A stretch of 64,000 nt of DNA, from NCBI RefSeq assembly GCF_000214415.1, contig NC_015562.1:372001-436000 (forward strand), read 5' to 3'. Position 1 is the stretch's first letter. Each line of letters starts with the position of its first letter. The notes beneath the pieces are model-generated. The model was not told where the DNA came from. It ran no database searches and saw nothing but the letters and a program-made list of their open reading frames with translations. The position numbers were made by a program, and so were the translations under genes. Positions 21,195 to 31,031 of this stretch are shown in pieces. This DNA comes from Methanotorris igneus Kol 5. GTDB lineage: Archaea; AGJL01; Methanococci; Methanococcales; Methanococcaceae.

Positions 21195-22265
21195 TTATTT
21201 TTTAGCCAGATAGACCCATATTCTTTTATTATCAACTTTGACCCATATTCGATTATATTTTCTAAAGTTTATGGGTGTGCGTAATTCATCTTCCTTTGTG
21301 AAACATCTATCCAACCACGCACCATAATATTTTCCAAATGCTGGATAAAGTGCATCAAATGGCATATAAATATACAATCCCGAAGAATATCCTTTTGGGA
21401 GATATTTCTCATGTTCCATGTTAGAAATTGTCTTATCGGGTTTTAGATTGGGATATTTTGAAATAAAGTAATTCATAATATCTTTACTTATTTTTTCTTT
21501 ATCTGATCGGGTCAAAACATTGTTAGGATTGTTATAATACAGTTTGCCATACTTGTATTTTATGTCATCATTTTCAATCCATAATTTGAAATAATGAATT
21601 TCAAATATGGGGGAAATTGTATGATTCAACATCAAATGATGAATATGTGTGTTGATATCATAAATTGGAGCATGCTGATCTAATGCATATAATGTTCCAC
21701 TTATATTTACGGCACAAAACGCATGTCCGGAATCATGTTTTTCATCTATCAGTATTATGTATGGCTCATATCCCATGTCTAATAACAATCCTGCAGTTAG
21801 AACTGCATAGTCGATGCAAATTCCTTTCGATGATTCTAATGTGTCAGAAGGATACTTGACATAAGGTCCTATTCGATGCTTACCGGGGTAGTCATATTTT
21901 ATATTTTCCTCTTCCCATAGTATAATATTCCATATAGATTCTGATATATCCCTACCTTTCAACTGGGAAGCCAAATGAGATATTGTCTGAAGTTCATTTT
22001 TGTTTAGAGCATTTGTTATTTCGCTTATTACATATTTATTTTTATCATTCATCCCATAGTATTCATTATTACTTTCAATTTTGTTTTCATGATTTCCTAT
22101 TAATATTATTCCCAAAACTCCTACAAAAATTCCAATGCATATTAGTGATGCAAATGTGTTTATTTTACCAAATATTCTCTTTAAAACACTTTTTCTAGTT
22201 TTTCGTCTCTTATATGTCTTATAGTTTTTCCTCCTCTTGTATTTTTTATAGTTCTTCCGTTTCAT
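21195..22265 (-). CDS. Membrane-anchored transglutaminase-like protein
   Basis: 356 residues. Residues 1-30 are strongly basic and contain an imperfect duplication (KRKNYKKYKRRKNYKTYKRR); about 36-56 form one membrane segment; the rest should face outside. The core has the transglutaminase-like cysteine site SSKGICIDYAVLTAGLLLDMGYEPY, a following HDSGHAFCAVN (His) and ALDQHAP (Asp), i.e. a Cys-His-Asp triad. Likely a peptidase or cell-surface cross-linking/processing enzyme; substrate unknown. Convergent with the candidate toxin gene. Confidence 0.7.
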   Translation of the reverse strand: MKRKNYKKYKRRKNYKTYKRRKTRKSVLKRIFGKINTFASLICIGIFVGVLGIILIGNHENKIESNNEYYGMNDKNKYVISEITNALNKNELQTISHLASQLKGRDISESIWNIILWEEENIKYDYPGKHRIGPYVKYPSDTLESSKGICIDYAVLTAGLLLDMGYEPYIILIDEKHDSGHAFCAVNISGTLYALDQHAPIYDINTHIHHLMLNHTISPIFEIHYFKLWIENDDIKYKYGKLYYNNPNNVLTRSDKEKISKDIMNYFISKYPNLKPDKTISNMEHEKYLPKGYSSGLYIYMPFDALYPAFGKYYGAWLDRCFTKEDELRTPINFRKYNRIWVKVDNKRIWVYLAKK

Positions 22266-22298
22266 ATTCCCCCGTTATGACTTTGAAAAATTAAAGCT

Positions 22299-22312
22299 TA
22301 TAGTTGTGTGCA
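22299..22312. repeat. Solo B-family element end
   Basis: TATAGTTGTGTGCA, one mismatch class from the B terminus, lies 34 bases upstream of the transglutaminase-like gene. No inverted partner was found downstream, so this is probably a truncated copy. Confidence 0.5.
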
Positions 22313-22540
22313 AAATTTTTTAAAGTTATTTTACAGTAGTTCCTATCAAATCGATAAATATTTAAATTCACTGTTATAAAGATATGGTAAATTTTACAAA
22401 ATAAGGGTTTCGCAAATATATTTAAATATTTGGATTAACTATGAAAAAGACCCTCAACGTAAAGAGATTATGGCATTTTTAGTAATTATTCGATTTGATT
22501 TTTTTCTAAACTCCTATGAAACTCCCCTATTATCGAAGAG

Positions 22541-22640
22541 GCCGTTTCTGACCTCTTGGAATTCTTCGAAATCCATAAATAAGTTATTTATTATATAAAA
22601 TACCACCTTTCCGTTTTTGGAAAGGCAGGAGGTGGAATAT
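22541..22640. other. Hairpin-rich segment upstream of ilvD
   Basis: Two GC-rich stem-loops stand out: AAGAGG...CCTCTT at about 22537-22560 and CCACCTTTCC...GGAAAGG...GGTGG at about 22606-22637 (10 pairs with a 7-base bulge). Short direct repeats TATATTCATA follow. These lie before the ilvD promoter (22791), so they are not in its leader. They may be palindromic units like those elsewhere or part of a small RNA; neither can be shown here. Confidence 0.35.
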
Positions 22641-22790
22641 ATTCATAGTGAAGTATATTCATAATATATAACGTTTCTTTTTTAACATAAACAAATTTAT
22701 TTGTTAATTCAAACATAATAGTATAAGATTGCAATATAAATATTTAATGTAGTGATTATAATTAAATATTCAAATGTATATGCGAAAGTT

Positions 22791-22800
22791 CTATATAAAG
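22791..22800 (+). promoter_or_regulatory. TATA box of ilvD
   Basis: CTATATAAAG is placed so that transcription would begin near 22822, about 20 bases before the GTG start and just upstream of the GGTGAT ribosome binding site. Confidence 0.6.
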
Positions 22801-22841
22801 TTTTTAATTATTATGCTTTATCAAATTAATTTGGTGATAGA

Positions 22842-24500
22842 GTGATAAGTGATAACTTAAAAAGAGGAATAAACAGAGCACCAAATAGGAGTTTATTAAA
22901 AGCTTGCGGATACACAGATGAGGAGATTGATAGGCCTTTTATTGGAGTAGTTAACAGTTTTACAGAAGTTGTTCCTGGACACATACATTTAAGAAATATT
23001 GCAGAAGCAGTTAAGATGGGAATATATGCAAATGGAGGAACAGCATTTGAATTCAACACAATGGCAATATGTGATGGTATTGCAATGGGGCATGAGGGGA
23101 TGAGATACTCCCTTCCTTCAAGAGAGATTATTGCCGATACAGTAGAAAGCATGGCAAAGGCACATGGGTTTGATGGTCTTGTTTTAATTCCATCATGTGA
23201 CAAAATCGTTCCTGGAATGATAATGGGAGCAATAAGGACAGGACTTCCATTTATTGTTGTTACCGGAGGGCCTATGCTTCCTGGTGAGTTGAGAGGGAAA
23301 AAATATGATTTAATTAGTGTATTTGAAGGGATTGGACAGTATAGTGCAGGAAAGATAACTGAGGAGGAGTTGAAGGAAATTGAAGAATGTGCATGTCCAG
23401 GGGCTGGAAGCTGTGCAGGATTATTTACAGCCAATAGTATGGCATGTTTAACAGAGGCAATGGGGCTCTCTCTTCCATATTGTGCAACAACTCATGCAGT
23501 AGATGCCCAAAAAATAAGGATAGCAAAGAAAAGTGGAATGAGAATTGTTGATTTGGTTAGAGAAGGTATAAAACCAACAGATATATTAACAAAAGAGGCC
23601 TTTGAAAATGCAATTTTGGTTGATTTGGCATTGGGAGGTTCAACAAACACCACCTTACACATCCCAGCAATTGCAAATGAAATTGCTCCTAAGTTTATAA
23701 CATTGGATGACTTTGATAGGTTAAGCGAGGAAGTTCCACACATAGCATCTTTAAGGCCTGGTGGAGAGCATTTCATGATTGACTTGCATAGGGCAGGAGG
23801 TATTCCAGCAGTGTTGAAGGTTTTGGAGGAAAAGATAAGGAAAGATTGCTTAACTGTTAGTGGAAAAACCATAAAAGAAATCATAAGTGAGGTTAAATAC
23901 ATCGATCACAGTGTAATAAGGCCAATAGACAATCCAGTTCATAAAACAGCAGGTTTAAGGATATTAAAAGGAAATCTTGCCCCAAATGGAGCAGTTGTTA
24001 AAATAGGAGCCGTAAATCCAAAGATGTATAAACATGAGGGGCCTGCAAAGGTATTTGATAGTGAGGAGGAAGCAATAAAGGCAATCCTTGGTGGAGAGAT
24101 AGAGAGGGGGGATGTTGTAGTTATTAGGTATGAGGGACCAGCAGGCGGGCCAGGAATGAGAGAGATGCTTGCTCCAACCTCTGCTATATGTGGAATGGGA
24201 TTAGATGACAGTGTCGCTTTGGTTACTGATGGAAGATTTAGTGGAGGTAGTAGAGGGCCTTGTATAGGGCACGTCTCTCCTGAGGCAATGGCAGGAGGTC
24301 CAATAGCAATTGTTGAAGATGGGGATATTATAAAAATAGACATGATAAATAAGAGATTGGACATTGAATTGTCTGATGAGGAGATAAAAGAGAGATTAGC
24401 AAAATGGAAAAAACCAGAACCAAAAGTTAAAAAAGGTTACTTAGCAAGATACGCGAGAATGGTATCATCCGCTGATGAAGGAGCAATATTGAAGTATTAG
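22842..24500 (+). CDS. ilvD: Dihydroxy-acid dehydratase
   Basis: Dehydrates dihydroxy-acids in valine, leucine and isoleucine synthesis, using an iron-sulfur cluster. The 552-residue protein has cluster cysteines in [22 protein letters not shown] and [18 protein letters not shown], plus [19 protein letters not shown]. It starts at GTG 22842 behind GGTGAT. No other ilv gene is adjacent. Confidence 0.95.
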   Translation: MISDNLKRGINRAPNRSLLKACGYTDEEIDRPFIGVVNSFTEVVPGHIHLRNIAEAVKMGIYANGGTAFEFNTMAICDGIAMGHEGMRYSLPSREIIADTVESMAKAHGFDGLVLIPSCDKIVPGMIMGAIRTGLPFIVVTGGPMLPGELRGKKYDLISVFEGIGQYSAGKITEEELKEIEECACPGAGSCAGLFTANSMACLTEAMGLSLPYCATTHAVDAQKIRIAKKSGMRIVDLVREGIKPTDILTKEAFENAILVDLALGGSTNTTLHIPAIANEIAPKFITLDDFDRLSEEVPHIASLRPGGEHFMIDLHRAGGIPAVLKVLEEKIRKDCLTVSGKTIKEIISEVKYIDHSVIRPIDNPVHKTAGLRILKGNLAPNGAVVKIGAVNPKMYKHEGPAKVFDSEEEAIKAILGGEIERGDVVVIRYEGPAGGPGMREMLAPTSAICGMGLDDSVALVTDGRFSGGSRGPCIGHVSPEAMAGGPIAIVEDGDIIKIDMINKRLDIELSDEEIKERLAKWKKPEPKVKKGYLARYARMVSSADEGAILKY

Positions 24501-24525
24501 CTACTTTACAATTTAATAATCCAAA

Positions 24526-24603
24526 TAACATCTAACATAACTCTAATTTAAATTGGAGTTTTGTTAAATTTGCTTAAAAATGATTAAGATTATGGACAGC
24601 GCT
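24526..24603. repeat. Degenerate C-family element core
   Basis: The stretch with ATAACTCTAATTTAAATTGG, GTTAAATTTGCTTAAAAAT and GATTATGGACAG matches the interior of the C elements at 42054-42179 and 43820-44086. The terminal inverted repeats are not recognisable. It lies just after the ilvD stop. Confidence 0.65.
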
Positions 24604-24734
24604 ATGATTTCAGAATATTTTATTACCAAAATTTTATTTTTGGAACACCGCAAGTCGCAAACAAATAATTTATATGGCTAAAAGATATAAAAAGATATAA
24701 CATGAATTTTAATTAAAGTTATTTGGGTGGTAGG

Positions 24735-26045
24735 ATGTTCTTGGGGAACGACATGATAACCATTGAAAATGGAAGATTAAAGATAGATGGACATGATGCT
24801 GTTGAATTAGCAGAAAAATTCGGAACTCCTTTGTATGTAATGAGTGAAACGCAAATAAAAAGAAACTATGAAAAATATGTTGATGCATTTAAGATATATG
24901 AAAAAGAGACGGGCAAAGAGTTTATCGTTGCATACGCATATAAAGCAAATGCAAATTTAGCAGTAACAAAGCTCCTCTCAAAACTTGGATGTGGAGCAGA
25001 TGTTGTAAGTGGAGGGGAACTCTACATAGCAAAACTCTCAGGAGTACCATCAAACAAAATTGTATTCAACGGAAACTGCAAAACAAAAGAAGAAATTATA
25101 ATGGGAATTGAGACAAACATTAGAGCATTTAACGTAGATAGCATAAGCGAACTTATATTGATAAATGAAACAGCAAAGGAAATGGGAGAAGTTGCAAATG
25201 TCGCATTTAGGATAAACCCAAACGTTGACCCAAAAACACACCCAAAAATCTCAACAGGTTTAAAGAAGAACAAATTTGGTTTGGATGTTGAAAGTGGAAT
25301 TGCAATGAAGGCAATAAAAATGGCATTGGAAATGGAGAATGTCAATGTTGTTGGAGTTCACTGTCACATTGGTTCCCAATTAACCGACATAAGCCCATTT
25401 GTTGAAGAAACAAGAAAAGTTATGGATTTTGTTGTTGAGTTGAAGAAGGAAGGAATTGAGATTGAGGACGTTAACTTAGGAGGAGGTTTAGGAGTTCCAT
25501 ACTACAAAGATAAAGAAATCCCAACACAATATGATTTAGCAGATGCAATAATCAACACAATGCTTGAATACCAAGACAAAGTAGAAATGCCAAACCTCAT
25601 CTTAGAACCAGGAAGAAGTTTGGTTGCAACTGCTGGAGTTTTACTTGGAAAAGTTCACCACATAAAAGAGACACCAGTTGCAAAGTGGATTATGATAGAT
25701 GCTGGAATGAATGATATGATGAGGCCTGCAATTTATGAGGCATACCATGAGATTACCCCATGCGTTATAAGGGATGGAGAGAAAGAAAAAGTCAATATTG
25801 CTGGAGGACTTTGTGAGAGTAGTGACGTTATGGGTAAGGATAGAGAATTAACTCCAATAGAGGTTGGAGATGTTGTTGCTATTTTGGATGTTGGAGCTTA
25901 TGGTATAAGCATGGCAAACAACTACAACGCAAGAGGAAGACCAAGAATGGTTTTAACAAATGAGAAGGGTGTTTATTTAATTAGGGAGAGAGAAACCTAC
26001 GCAGATTTAATTGCTAAGGATATTGTTCCACCACACTTGCTGTAA
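24735..26045 (+). CDS. lysA: Diaminopimelate decarboxylase
   Basis: PLP enzyme that makes lysine from meso-diaminopimelate. The 436-residue barrel protein has AYAYKANAN with the PLP Lys, the glycine-rich NLGGGLGVPY, HIGSQ, LEPGRSLVATAG, and CESSDVMG with the dimer-interface Cys. The frame opens at a TTG (24723), but ATG 24735 follows GGTGGTAGG and matches the length of the methanococcal protein. Confidence 0.95.
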   Translation: MFLGNDMITIENGRLKIDGHDAVELAEKFGTPLYVMSETQIKRNYEKYVDAFKIYEKETGKEFIVAYAYKANANLAVTKLLSKLGCGADVVSGGELYIAKLSGVPSNKIVFNGNCKTKEEIIMGIETNIRAFNVDSISELILINETAKEMGEVANVAFRINPNVDPKTHPKISTGLKKNKFGLDVESGIAMKAIKMALEMENVNVVGVHCHIGSQLTDISPFVEETRKVMDFVVELKKEGIEIEDVNLGGGLGVPYYKDKEIPTQYDLADAIINTMLEYQDKVEMPNLILEPGRSLVATAGVLLGKVHHIKETPVAKWIMIDAGMNDMMRPAIYEAYHEITPCVIRDGEKEKVNIAGGLCESSDVMGKDRELTPIEVGDVVAILDVGAYGISMANNYNARGRPRMVLTNEKGVYLIRERETYADLIAKDIVPPHLL

Positions 26046-26228
26046 GATTTAATTCTAAATAAGATTTAATTCTAAAATTATTTTATTGCTTCTTAAATTA
26101 TTTTTAGATTATTTTTTATATTCAATAAATCATGGCAAAAATATACCACAATTTTTATTAGGAAGAAATAATAAAAAACATTACAAGTTATTTTACATTT
26201 TGGAATTTTAAAATTTTTAGGTGATGAG

Positions 26229-27113
26229 ATGGACATTGCTCAAATTTTGGTTGATACTGTTGTGTTGGGAAGTGTCTATGTTCTTGTAGCGGTTGGATTA
26301 ACTATGACCTACGGACTTTTAAAGTTTGCAAACTTTGCCCATGCTGAGTTTATAACCTTTGGGGCATATGTTGGTCTTGTTGCAGTAACAATGTTGAATC
26401 TTGGATTAGTTGGCGGAGGAATCTTAGCTTTTATTTTAACGGGATTATTGGGAATTTTGGGTTATTTGTTAGTCTTTAAGCCCCTACAAAAGAGAGGGGC
26501 AAATAGTGTTGAGTTGATGATTGCGTCTATTGGGGTTGGTTTAATAATTAGGCATATCCTTCAACAAATTTTTGGAGCTCCAATGAAAACTTACGGAATT
26601 GTAAGGCATATTTATGAGATTGGCTCAGTTAGGATAACCAATTTAGAAATTTTAGAGATTATTTGTGCATTTGCATTTATCATTATTTTCCATATAATAC
26701 TGCATAAAACAAAACTTGGTAAAGCAATGAGGGCAGTATCAAACAACCCATCACTTGCAATGGCTTCTGGGATAAATGTTGATAAGATTATTTTGTGGGT
26801 TTGGTTTATCGGTGCTGGGGCAGCGGGCTTAGGTGGAATGTTGTTTGCTGCAAACACGAGGGTAATTCCAACTTTTGGATGGGAAATTCTATTGCCTGTT
26901 TTTGCTGTTGTGGTATTGGGAGGTATTGGGAGCGTATATGGGACGTTCTTAGCAGCATTTATAATTGCATTGGCAGAGAACATTGGAGTTGTATTGTTAT
27001 CTGAATTAGGGTTATCAACTGGATATAGGCCAGCAGTGGCATTTATAATACTGATATTGGTGCTTTTAATTAGACCACAAGGATTAATATCCCTAAAAAC
27101 AAGAGTGGGATAA
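26229..27113 (+). CDS. livH: LivH-type branched-chain amino acid ABC permease
   Basis: Integral membrane permease of 294 residues with about eight hydrophobic segments and the family signatures YGLLKFANFAHAEF and RAVSNNPSLAMASGINVDKI, the cytoplasmic EAA-like loop, and GGIGSVYGTFLAA. LivH normally works with LivM, ATPases LivG/LivF and a binding protein, usually in one operon. Here none of those is adjacent: lysA lies upstream and pyrC downstream. The partners may lie elsewhere in the genome. Confidence 0.9.
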   Translation: MDIAQILVDTVVLGSVYVLVAVGLTMTYGLLKFANFAHAEFITFGAYVGLVAVTMLNLGLVGGGILAFILTGLLGILGYLLVFKPLQKRGANSVELMIASIGVGLIIRHILQQIFGAPMKTYGIVRHIYEIGSVRITNLEILEIICAFAFIIIFHIILHKTKLGKAMRAVSNNPSLAMASGINVDKIILWVWFIGAGAAGLGGMLFAANTRVIPTFGWEILLPVFAVVVLGGIGSVYGTFLAAFIIALAENIGVVLLSELGLSTGYRPAVAFIILILVLLIRPQGLISLKTRVG

Positions 27114-27203
27114 ATTCAGGTTCAGATATTATCTTTATACTTTATGATTAAATTTTGATTAAATAAGTTTATTTTAATTTTTTAAAAACAAGAACGGGAT
27201 AAA

Positions 27204-28478
27204 ATGCTGCTAAAGAACTGTAGAATAATCAAAAACAACAAAATAATTGAAGGGGATATTTTAATAGATGAGGAAAATGGAAGAATAGAGAAAATTAGAA
27301 AATCAATACCATATAATGGAGAAACCATTGATTTAAAAAATAAAATTGTCATTAGCGGAGTTATTGATGCCCATGTTCATTTTAGATATGGAGAGGAAAA
27401 GAAAGAGGATTTTATCTCTGGAAGTGAGGCAGCAATAAATGGAGGAGTCTGCTTTGCCATAGATATGCCAAATAACAAGCCCCCAATAACAACAAAAGAA
27501 CTTTTTTACAAAAAATACAAAGAAGGCAAAGAAAAGAGCAAAATAAACATTGAGTTTAACTTTGGGGTTACTGAAAATAACTACTTAGAAACCGTTGAGG
27601 ATGCGAAAGCATACAAAATCTTTATGGTTAAATCAGTTGGAGATTTGTTTATAAGTGATTACTCAAAATTAAAGGATATTTTAAATCAAAACAAACTTTT
27701 CTGCATACATGCAGAGCATAAGGACATAATAGAGGAGAATTTAAAGAGATGTTCCTTAAACAGTTGGACAGATCATTGCAAAATAAGGGATAAAAAAAGC
27801 GAAGTTGAAGCAATTAAAGAAATTATAAAAAACCTAAAAATTATTGATAAAATTGGAAAATACAAACCACATATCCACTTTTGCCATGTTTCAACAAAAG
27901 AGGGATTATATTTAATAAAAAAAGCAAGAGAAGAGTTAAAAAATGTCAAAATTACGGTAGAGGTTACTCCACACCATCTATATTTAAATATGGATATGGC
28001 TGAAGATTTGAAAGGTTTAGGGAAATTTAACCCACCACTAAGAACAAAAGAAGATAATATAGCCCTAATTAAAGGAATTGTAAACAAAGATGTTGATATC
28101 ATCGCTACTGACCATGCCCCACATATTTATGAGGAAAAAAGCAATGAGCCCAAAAACTGCCCTTCTGGGATTCCTGGAATTGAGACATTTGTGCCTTTAG
28201 TATTTAATTTAGTAAGTAAAAAACTCATCTCATTATTCGATGCTGCTAAAATGCTTTCGGAAAATCCCGCAAAGATATTTAATATTGATAATGAGATTAG
28301 AGAGGGGAATTTGGCAAATTTAACGATAGTTGATTTAGATATGGAGGGGGAGATAAGGGGAGATAACTTCAAATCAAAAGCAAAATTCACACCGTTTGAA
28401 GGTTGGAAAGTTAAAGGACTTCCAATTTATACAGTAGTTAATGGGTCTTTATATGATGCATACGGAAAAATTATTTAA
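27204..28478 (+). CDS. pyrC: Dihydroorotase
   Basis: Zinc amidohydrolase that cyclises carbamoyl-aspartate in pyrimidine synthesis. Metal ligands and motifs: DAHVHFR (first His pair), [10 protein letters not shown], a Lys region around AYKIFMVKS (carboxylated Lys), HAEH, HFCHVST and ATDHAPH (final Asp). Length 424. The ribosome binding site GGGAT is weak. The 20 bases before the ATG repeat the last codons of livH (AAAAACAAGA...GGGATAAA), a local duplication. Confidence 0.92.
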   Translation: MLLKNCRIIKNNKIIEGDILIDEENGRIEKIRKSIPYNGETIDLKNKIVISGVIDAHVHFRYGEEKKEDFISGSEAAINGGVCFAIDMPNNKPPITTKELFYKKYKEGKEKSKINIEFNFGVTENNYLETVEDAKAYKIFMVKSVGDLFISDYSKLKDILNQNKLFCIHAEHKDIIEENLKRCSLNSWTDHCKIRDKKSEVEAIKEIIKNLKIIDKIGKYKPHIHFCHVSTKEGLYLIKKAREELKNVKITVEVTPHHLYLNMDMAEDLKGLGKFNPPLRTKEDNIALIKGIVNKDVDIIATDHAPHIYEEKSNEPKNCPSGIPGIETFVPLVFNLVSKKLISLFDAAKMLSENPAKIFNIDNEIREGNLANLTIVDLDMEGEIRGDNFKSKAKFTPFEGWKVKGLPIYTVVNGSLYDAYGKII

Positions 28479-28523
28479 ACAACTTTAGAAAAAATTAATA
28501 TTATAAAAATTGGAGGGATACCA

Positions 28524-28898
28524 ATGGTAACTTTTGACAAAGAAAAAATGTTAAATCCTTCGATTATTGGAGGTATTGTTAATGGTGTTTTAGGAACATT
28601 TTGTTGCTTGGGCTATATTGTCGGGGGAGCAGTTGCATCTCATCTTTACGTAAATGCTGGAGGTAGTTTAGATTATGAGAATTGTGGTCTTGTTGGAGCA
28701 GTTAGTGGAGTTATAGGGGGAGTTATTGCGGCAATATTAAATTTCATTATAGCGACATCATTTATGTCAATGTTTGGAGGAGTTAAAGCATTTGTAATGA
28801 CAGGTTCTTTGGCTATAGGGTTGATTAGTGGGGCAATATTTGGGGCAATTCTTGGAGCAGTTGGTGGAATTCTGTATGTTGTTATAAAAAATAGGTAG
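28524..28898 (+). CDS. Small Gly/Ala-rich membrane protein (DUF5518-like)
   Basis: A 124-residue protein with three hydrophobic segments (about 12-34, 52-76, 88-120) built of glycine-zipper-like runs (GAVSGVIGGVIAAIL, GAIFGAILGAVGGILY). It resembles the DUF5518 type of archaeal membrane protein; function unknown. ATG 28524 follows GGAGGGAT. Genes to 30541 follow in the same direction with gaps of 9-28 bases, so pyrC to the SWIM protein may be one transcript. Confidence 0.75.
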   Translation: MVTFDKEKMLNPSIIGGIVNGVLGTFCCLGYIVGGAVASHLYVNAGGSLDYENCGLVGAVSGVIGGVIAAILNFIIATSFMSMFGGVKAFVMTGSLAIGLISGAIFGAILGAVGGILYVVIKNR

Positions 28899-28907
28899 GG
28901 CAATTAT

Positions 28908-29375
28908 ATGTTGAAGAAATTCTATGCCACAATATTGATTTCTTTTATAATTTTTTATGCTGGAATTTTTTTAGCACCTTATACTGCATATTTAGGGGAG
29001 GGTTCGGAAGTTTTCAGATGGGTTTCATTTTTTATATATACAATTTATTCAACGATATGTCATCAACTTCCACAAAGGAGTTATTTCATCTTTGGACATA
29101 AGATGGCTGTTTGTGCAAGGTGCTTTGGTATTTATACGGGAGTTTTGATTGGGATGTTAATTTATCCTTTTATAAAAAGGTTGGAAGATTTTAAGACACC
29201 ATCAAAATGGTATTTAATAATCGCATTAACTCCAATGGCGATTGATGGAACTACTCAACTCATCGGATTAAGGGAAAGTTTTAATGAATTGAGGTTTATA
29301 ACTGGCTTTATTGCAGGCTTTGTTGGGGTTTTTTATATCCTTCCAGTATTCTTAAAAATATTATCAAAATCTTGA
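28908..29375 (+). CDS. DUF2085 membrane protein
   Basis: A 155-residue membrane protein with four hydrophobic segments. It carries the conserved DUF2085 features CHQLPQRSYFIFG, CARCFGIYTG and PMAIDGTTQLIGLRESFNELR. The conserved His, Cys pair and Asp suggest metal binding or catalysis at the membrane, but no function is established. It begins 9 bases after the preceding small membrane protein. Confidence 0.85.
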   Translation: MLKKFYATILISFIIFYAGIFLAPYTAYLGEGSEVFRWVSFFIYTIYSTICHQLPQRSYFIFGHKMAVCARCFGIYTGVLIGMLIYPFIKRLEDFKTPSKWYLIIALTPMAIDGTTQLIGLRESFNELRFITGFIAGFVGVFYILPVFLKILSKS

Positions 29376-29397
29376 AAAAATTAGGGGGAAATTTTTT

Positions 29398-29808
29398 ATG
29401 GGAATGGGCGGGATTTTTGTTTTATCAATTTTATCAATCTTGATTTTGGGAATAATATTTATAGCATTAATCATAGCAGGAATCTTTTTGTACTTCGGAT
29501 GCAAATTGGCAAATATAGAAGATGTGTCTTTGGGAAAAGCCATTGTAGCTGTTGTTGGTGGAGGAATTTTGTCTTTTATAGTATCTTCCATATTCTCAGC
29601 AGTTCCAGTAATTGGTGGAATTTTAAGTTTTGTATTTGGAATATTGTCTTATGTTTGGGTGATAAAGGTAATTTTCAATACAAACTGGTCTAAAGCATTT
29701 TTGGCATGGCTGATGGCAATCGTTGTGGAAGTGGTTGTAATGTTTATCATTGCATTTATCATAGCATTCATATTTGGTGTTGGAATACTGTCTTTGATGC
29801 ATTTATGA
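29398..29808 (+). CDS. Small multi-spanning membrane protein
   Basis: A 136-residue, very hydrophobic protein with four likely membrane segments (about 6-36, 46-66, 68-90, 98-132). It has no charged catalytic motif; GCKLANIEDVSLGKAI forms a short cytoplasmic or outer loop and a Trp/Asn stretch (VIKVIFNTNWSKAF) lies between segments three and four. Family not recognised. It is third in the run of small membrane protein genes, 22 bases after the DUF2085 gene. Confidence 0.7.
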   Translation: MGMGGIFVLSILSILILGIIFIALIIAGIFLYFGCKLANIEDVSLGKAIVAVVGGGILSFIVSSIFSAVPVIGGILSFVFGILSYVWVIKVIFNTNWSKAFLAWLMAIVVEVVVMFIIAFIIAFIFGVGILSLMHL

Positions 29809-29836
29809 TTTAAAAAATTTTTATTTTTGGGATATT

Positions 29837-30541
29837 ATGCATTACGATAATAAAATTGTTGAAAGGGGAAGGGAATACTACAAAAATGGGCTCGTTAAGT
29901 TCTGCGTGAAATTTGAGGATTTTCTTTATGGAGAGGTCGTTGGTGGAGATGTTTATGATGTTAAAGTTGATTTGAGCAACTATTTTGGATCCTGCTCATG
30001 TCCATACAAATACAACTGTAAACATGCCTATGCTTTAATTGAGGCATATAAAAACAACAACTACATTGATGGAAATGAATTATTTAACTCTCTCAGCAAA
30101 AAACCAAAAGAAGAAATTTTGGAAATTTTAAAGAGCATAATTTTAAAACATAATCTTTGGGATGATTTAATTGGAAAGGAAGATAACTTAGTGGAAAAAG
30201 GCAAGGCAATCTTAAAACTTATTCCTGTTGAAAGAAAAAATATTTATACATTCAAATCTTTTTTAAGAAACCAATTTATTAAAAATGCACGTGATGACGA
30301 GCTGTTGGAGATGTTAGAGGAGATTGCAAATTTTGATTATTTTGATTATGAAGATAGGGATGTTGTTGAAATTATAGAATCTATTGTTGTGGAAATATTC
30401 GAGAGAGGAAACAAAAAAACAATAAAAAAGGCCTTAGAACTTTCAAATAAATATAAGTATGCACTATGGATTATTAGAGAGTATTTTTATGATTATTGCA
30501 TAGAGGCAGGCCTAGTAGATGATTTCGCAGAAAAGTATTAA
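29837..30541 (+). CDS. SWIM zinc-finger protein
   Basis: The 234-residue protein starts with a SWIM domain: KIVERGREYYKNGLV and CSCPYKYNCKHAYALI (CxCx6CxH, about residues 54-64), which binds zinc and usually DNA or protein. The remaining 170 residues are helical, without a recognised domain; in larger relatives SWIM sits with SNF2 helicases or transposases, absent here. It follows three membrane protein genes with a 28-base gap. Confidence 0.75.
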   Translation: MHYDNKIVERGREYYKNGLVKFCVKFEDFLYGEVVGGDVYDVKVDLSNYFGSCSCPYKYNCKHAYALIEAYKNNNYIDGNELFNSLSKKPKEEILEILKSIILKHNLWDDLIGKEDNLVEKGKAILKLIPVERKNIYTFKSFLRNQFIKNARDDELLEMLEEIANFDYFDYEDRDVVEIIESIVVEIFERGNKKTIKKALELSNKYKYALWIIREYFYDYCIEAGLVDDFAEKY

Positions 30542-30800
30542 AACCTGTATGAGGATATAATGTTGTTTGGTCATCTTTTCTATTTGAATTTTAACGAACA
30601 TTAAGCCAATAAATTTTTTTGCAAAACCTACACATAAAGTTTAAAATATAGTTGACTGTATAAATCTCAATATTGTTATAATTTTATTTAAAATCTATTT
30701 AAAATCTATGTGAACAAACTGAGATAAATTTTTGTAGAGTTTTTGCTCAAACTCAATAATATATCGTATACTCCATTATAACTTCATTAAGCCAGTTTTC

Positions 30801-30950
30801 TATAGTTGTTTGCCAATTTTCTTGTACGGATTTAGATACAACCAAATTTTTAAAAGGATGATAAATCAATTGTAAAATTCCAAATAAAGGTTAATTATCC
30901 CTTATATAATTTAATGAAGTTTTTATTCATCTGTAAGGCAAACAACTATA
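30801..30950. repeat. A-family TIR element, empty form
   Basis: TATAGTTGTTTGCC (30801-30814) and GGCAAACAACTATA (30937-30950) bound 150 bases. It is the near-identical empty counterpart of the 177-base element at 53869-54045, lacking the 27-base palindromic insert there. The remaining part of the gap 30542-31031 shows no other feature. Confidence 0.85.
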
Positions 30951-31031
30951 ATTATCTTTTTGCGCAATTTTTATAATGCTAATTTTTAATTTAAAAATTT
31001 AGATCAAAAATTTATAATCACGGGGATAATC

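Noticed and set aside
22437-22590. Possible decayed transposase (frames reading MKKTLNVKRLWHF and PIIEEAVSDLLEFFEIHK)
   Set aside because: The pieces are in different frames with several stops, and I cannot match them to a known family from memory.
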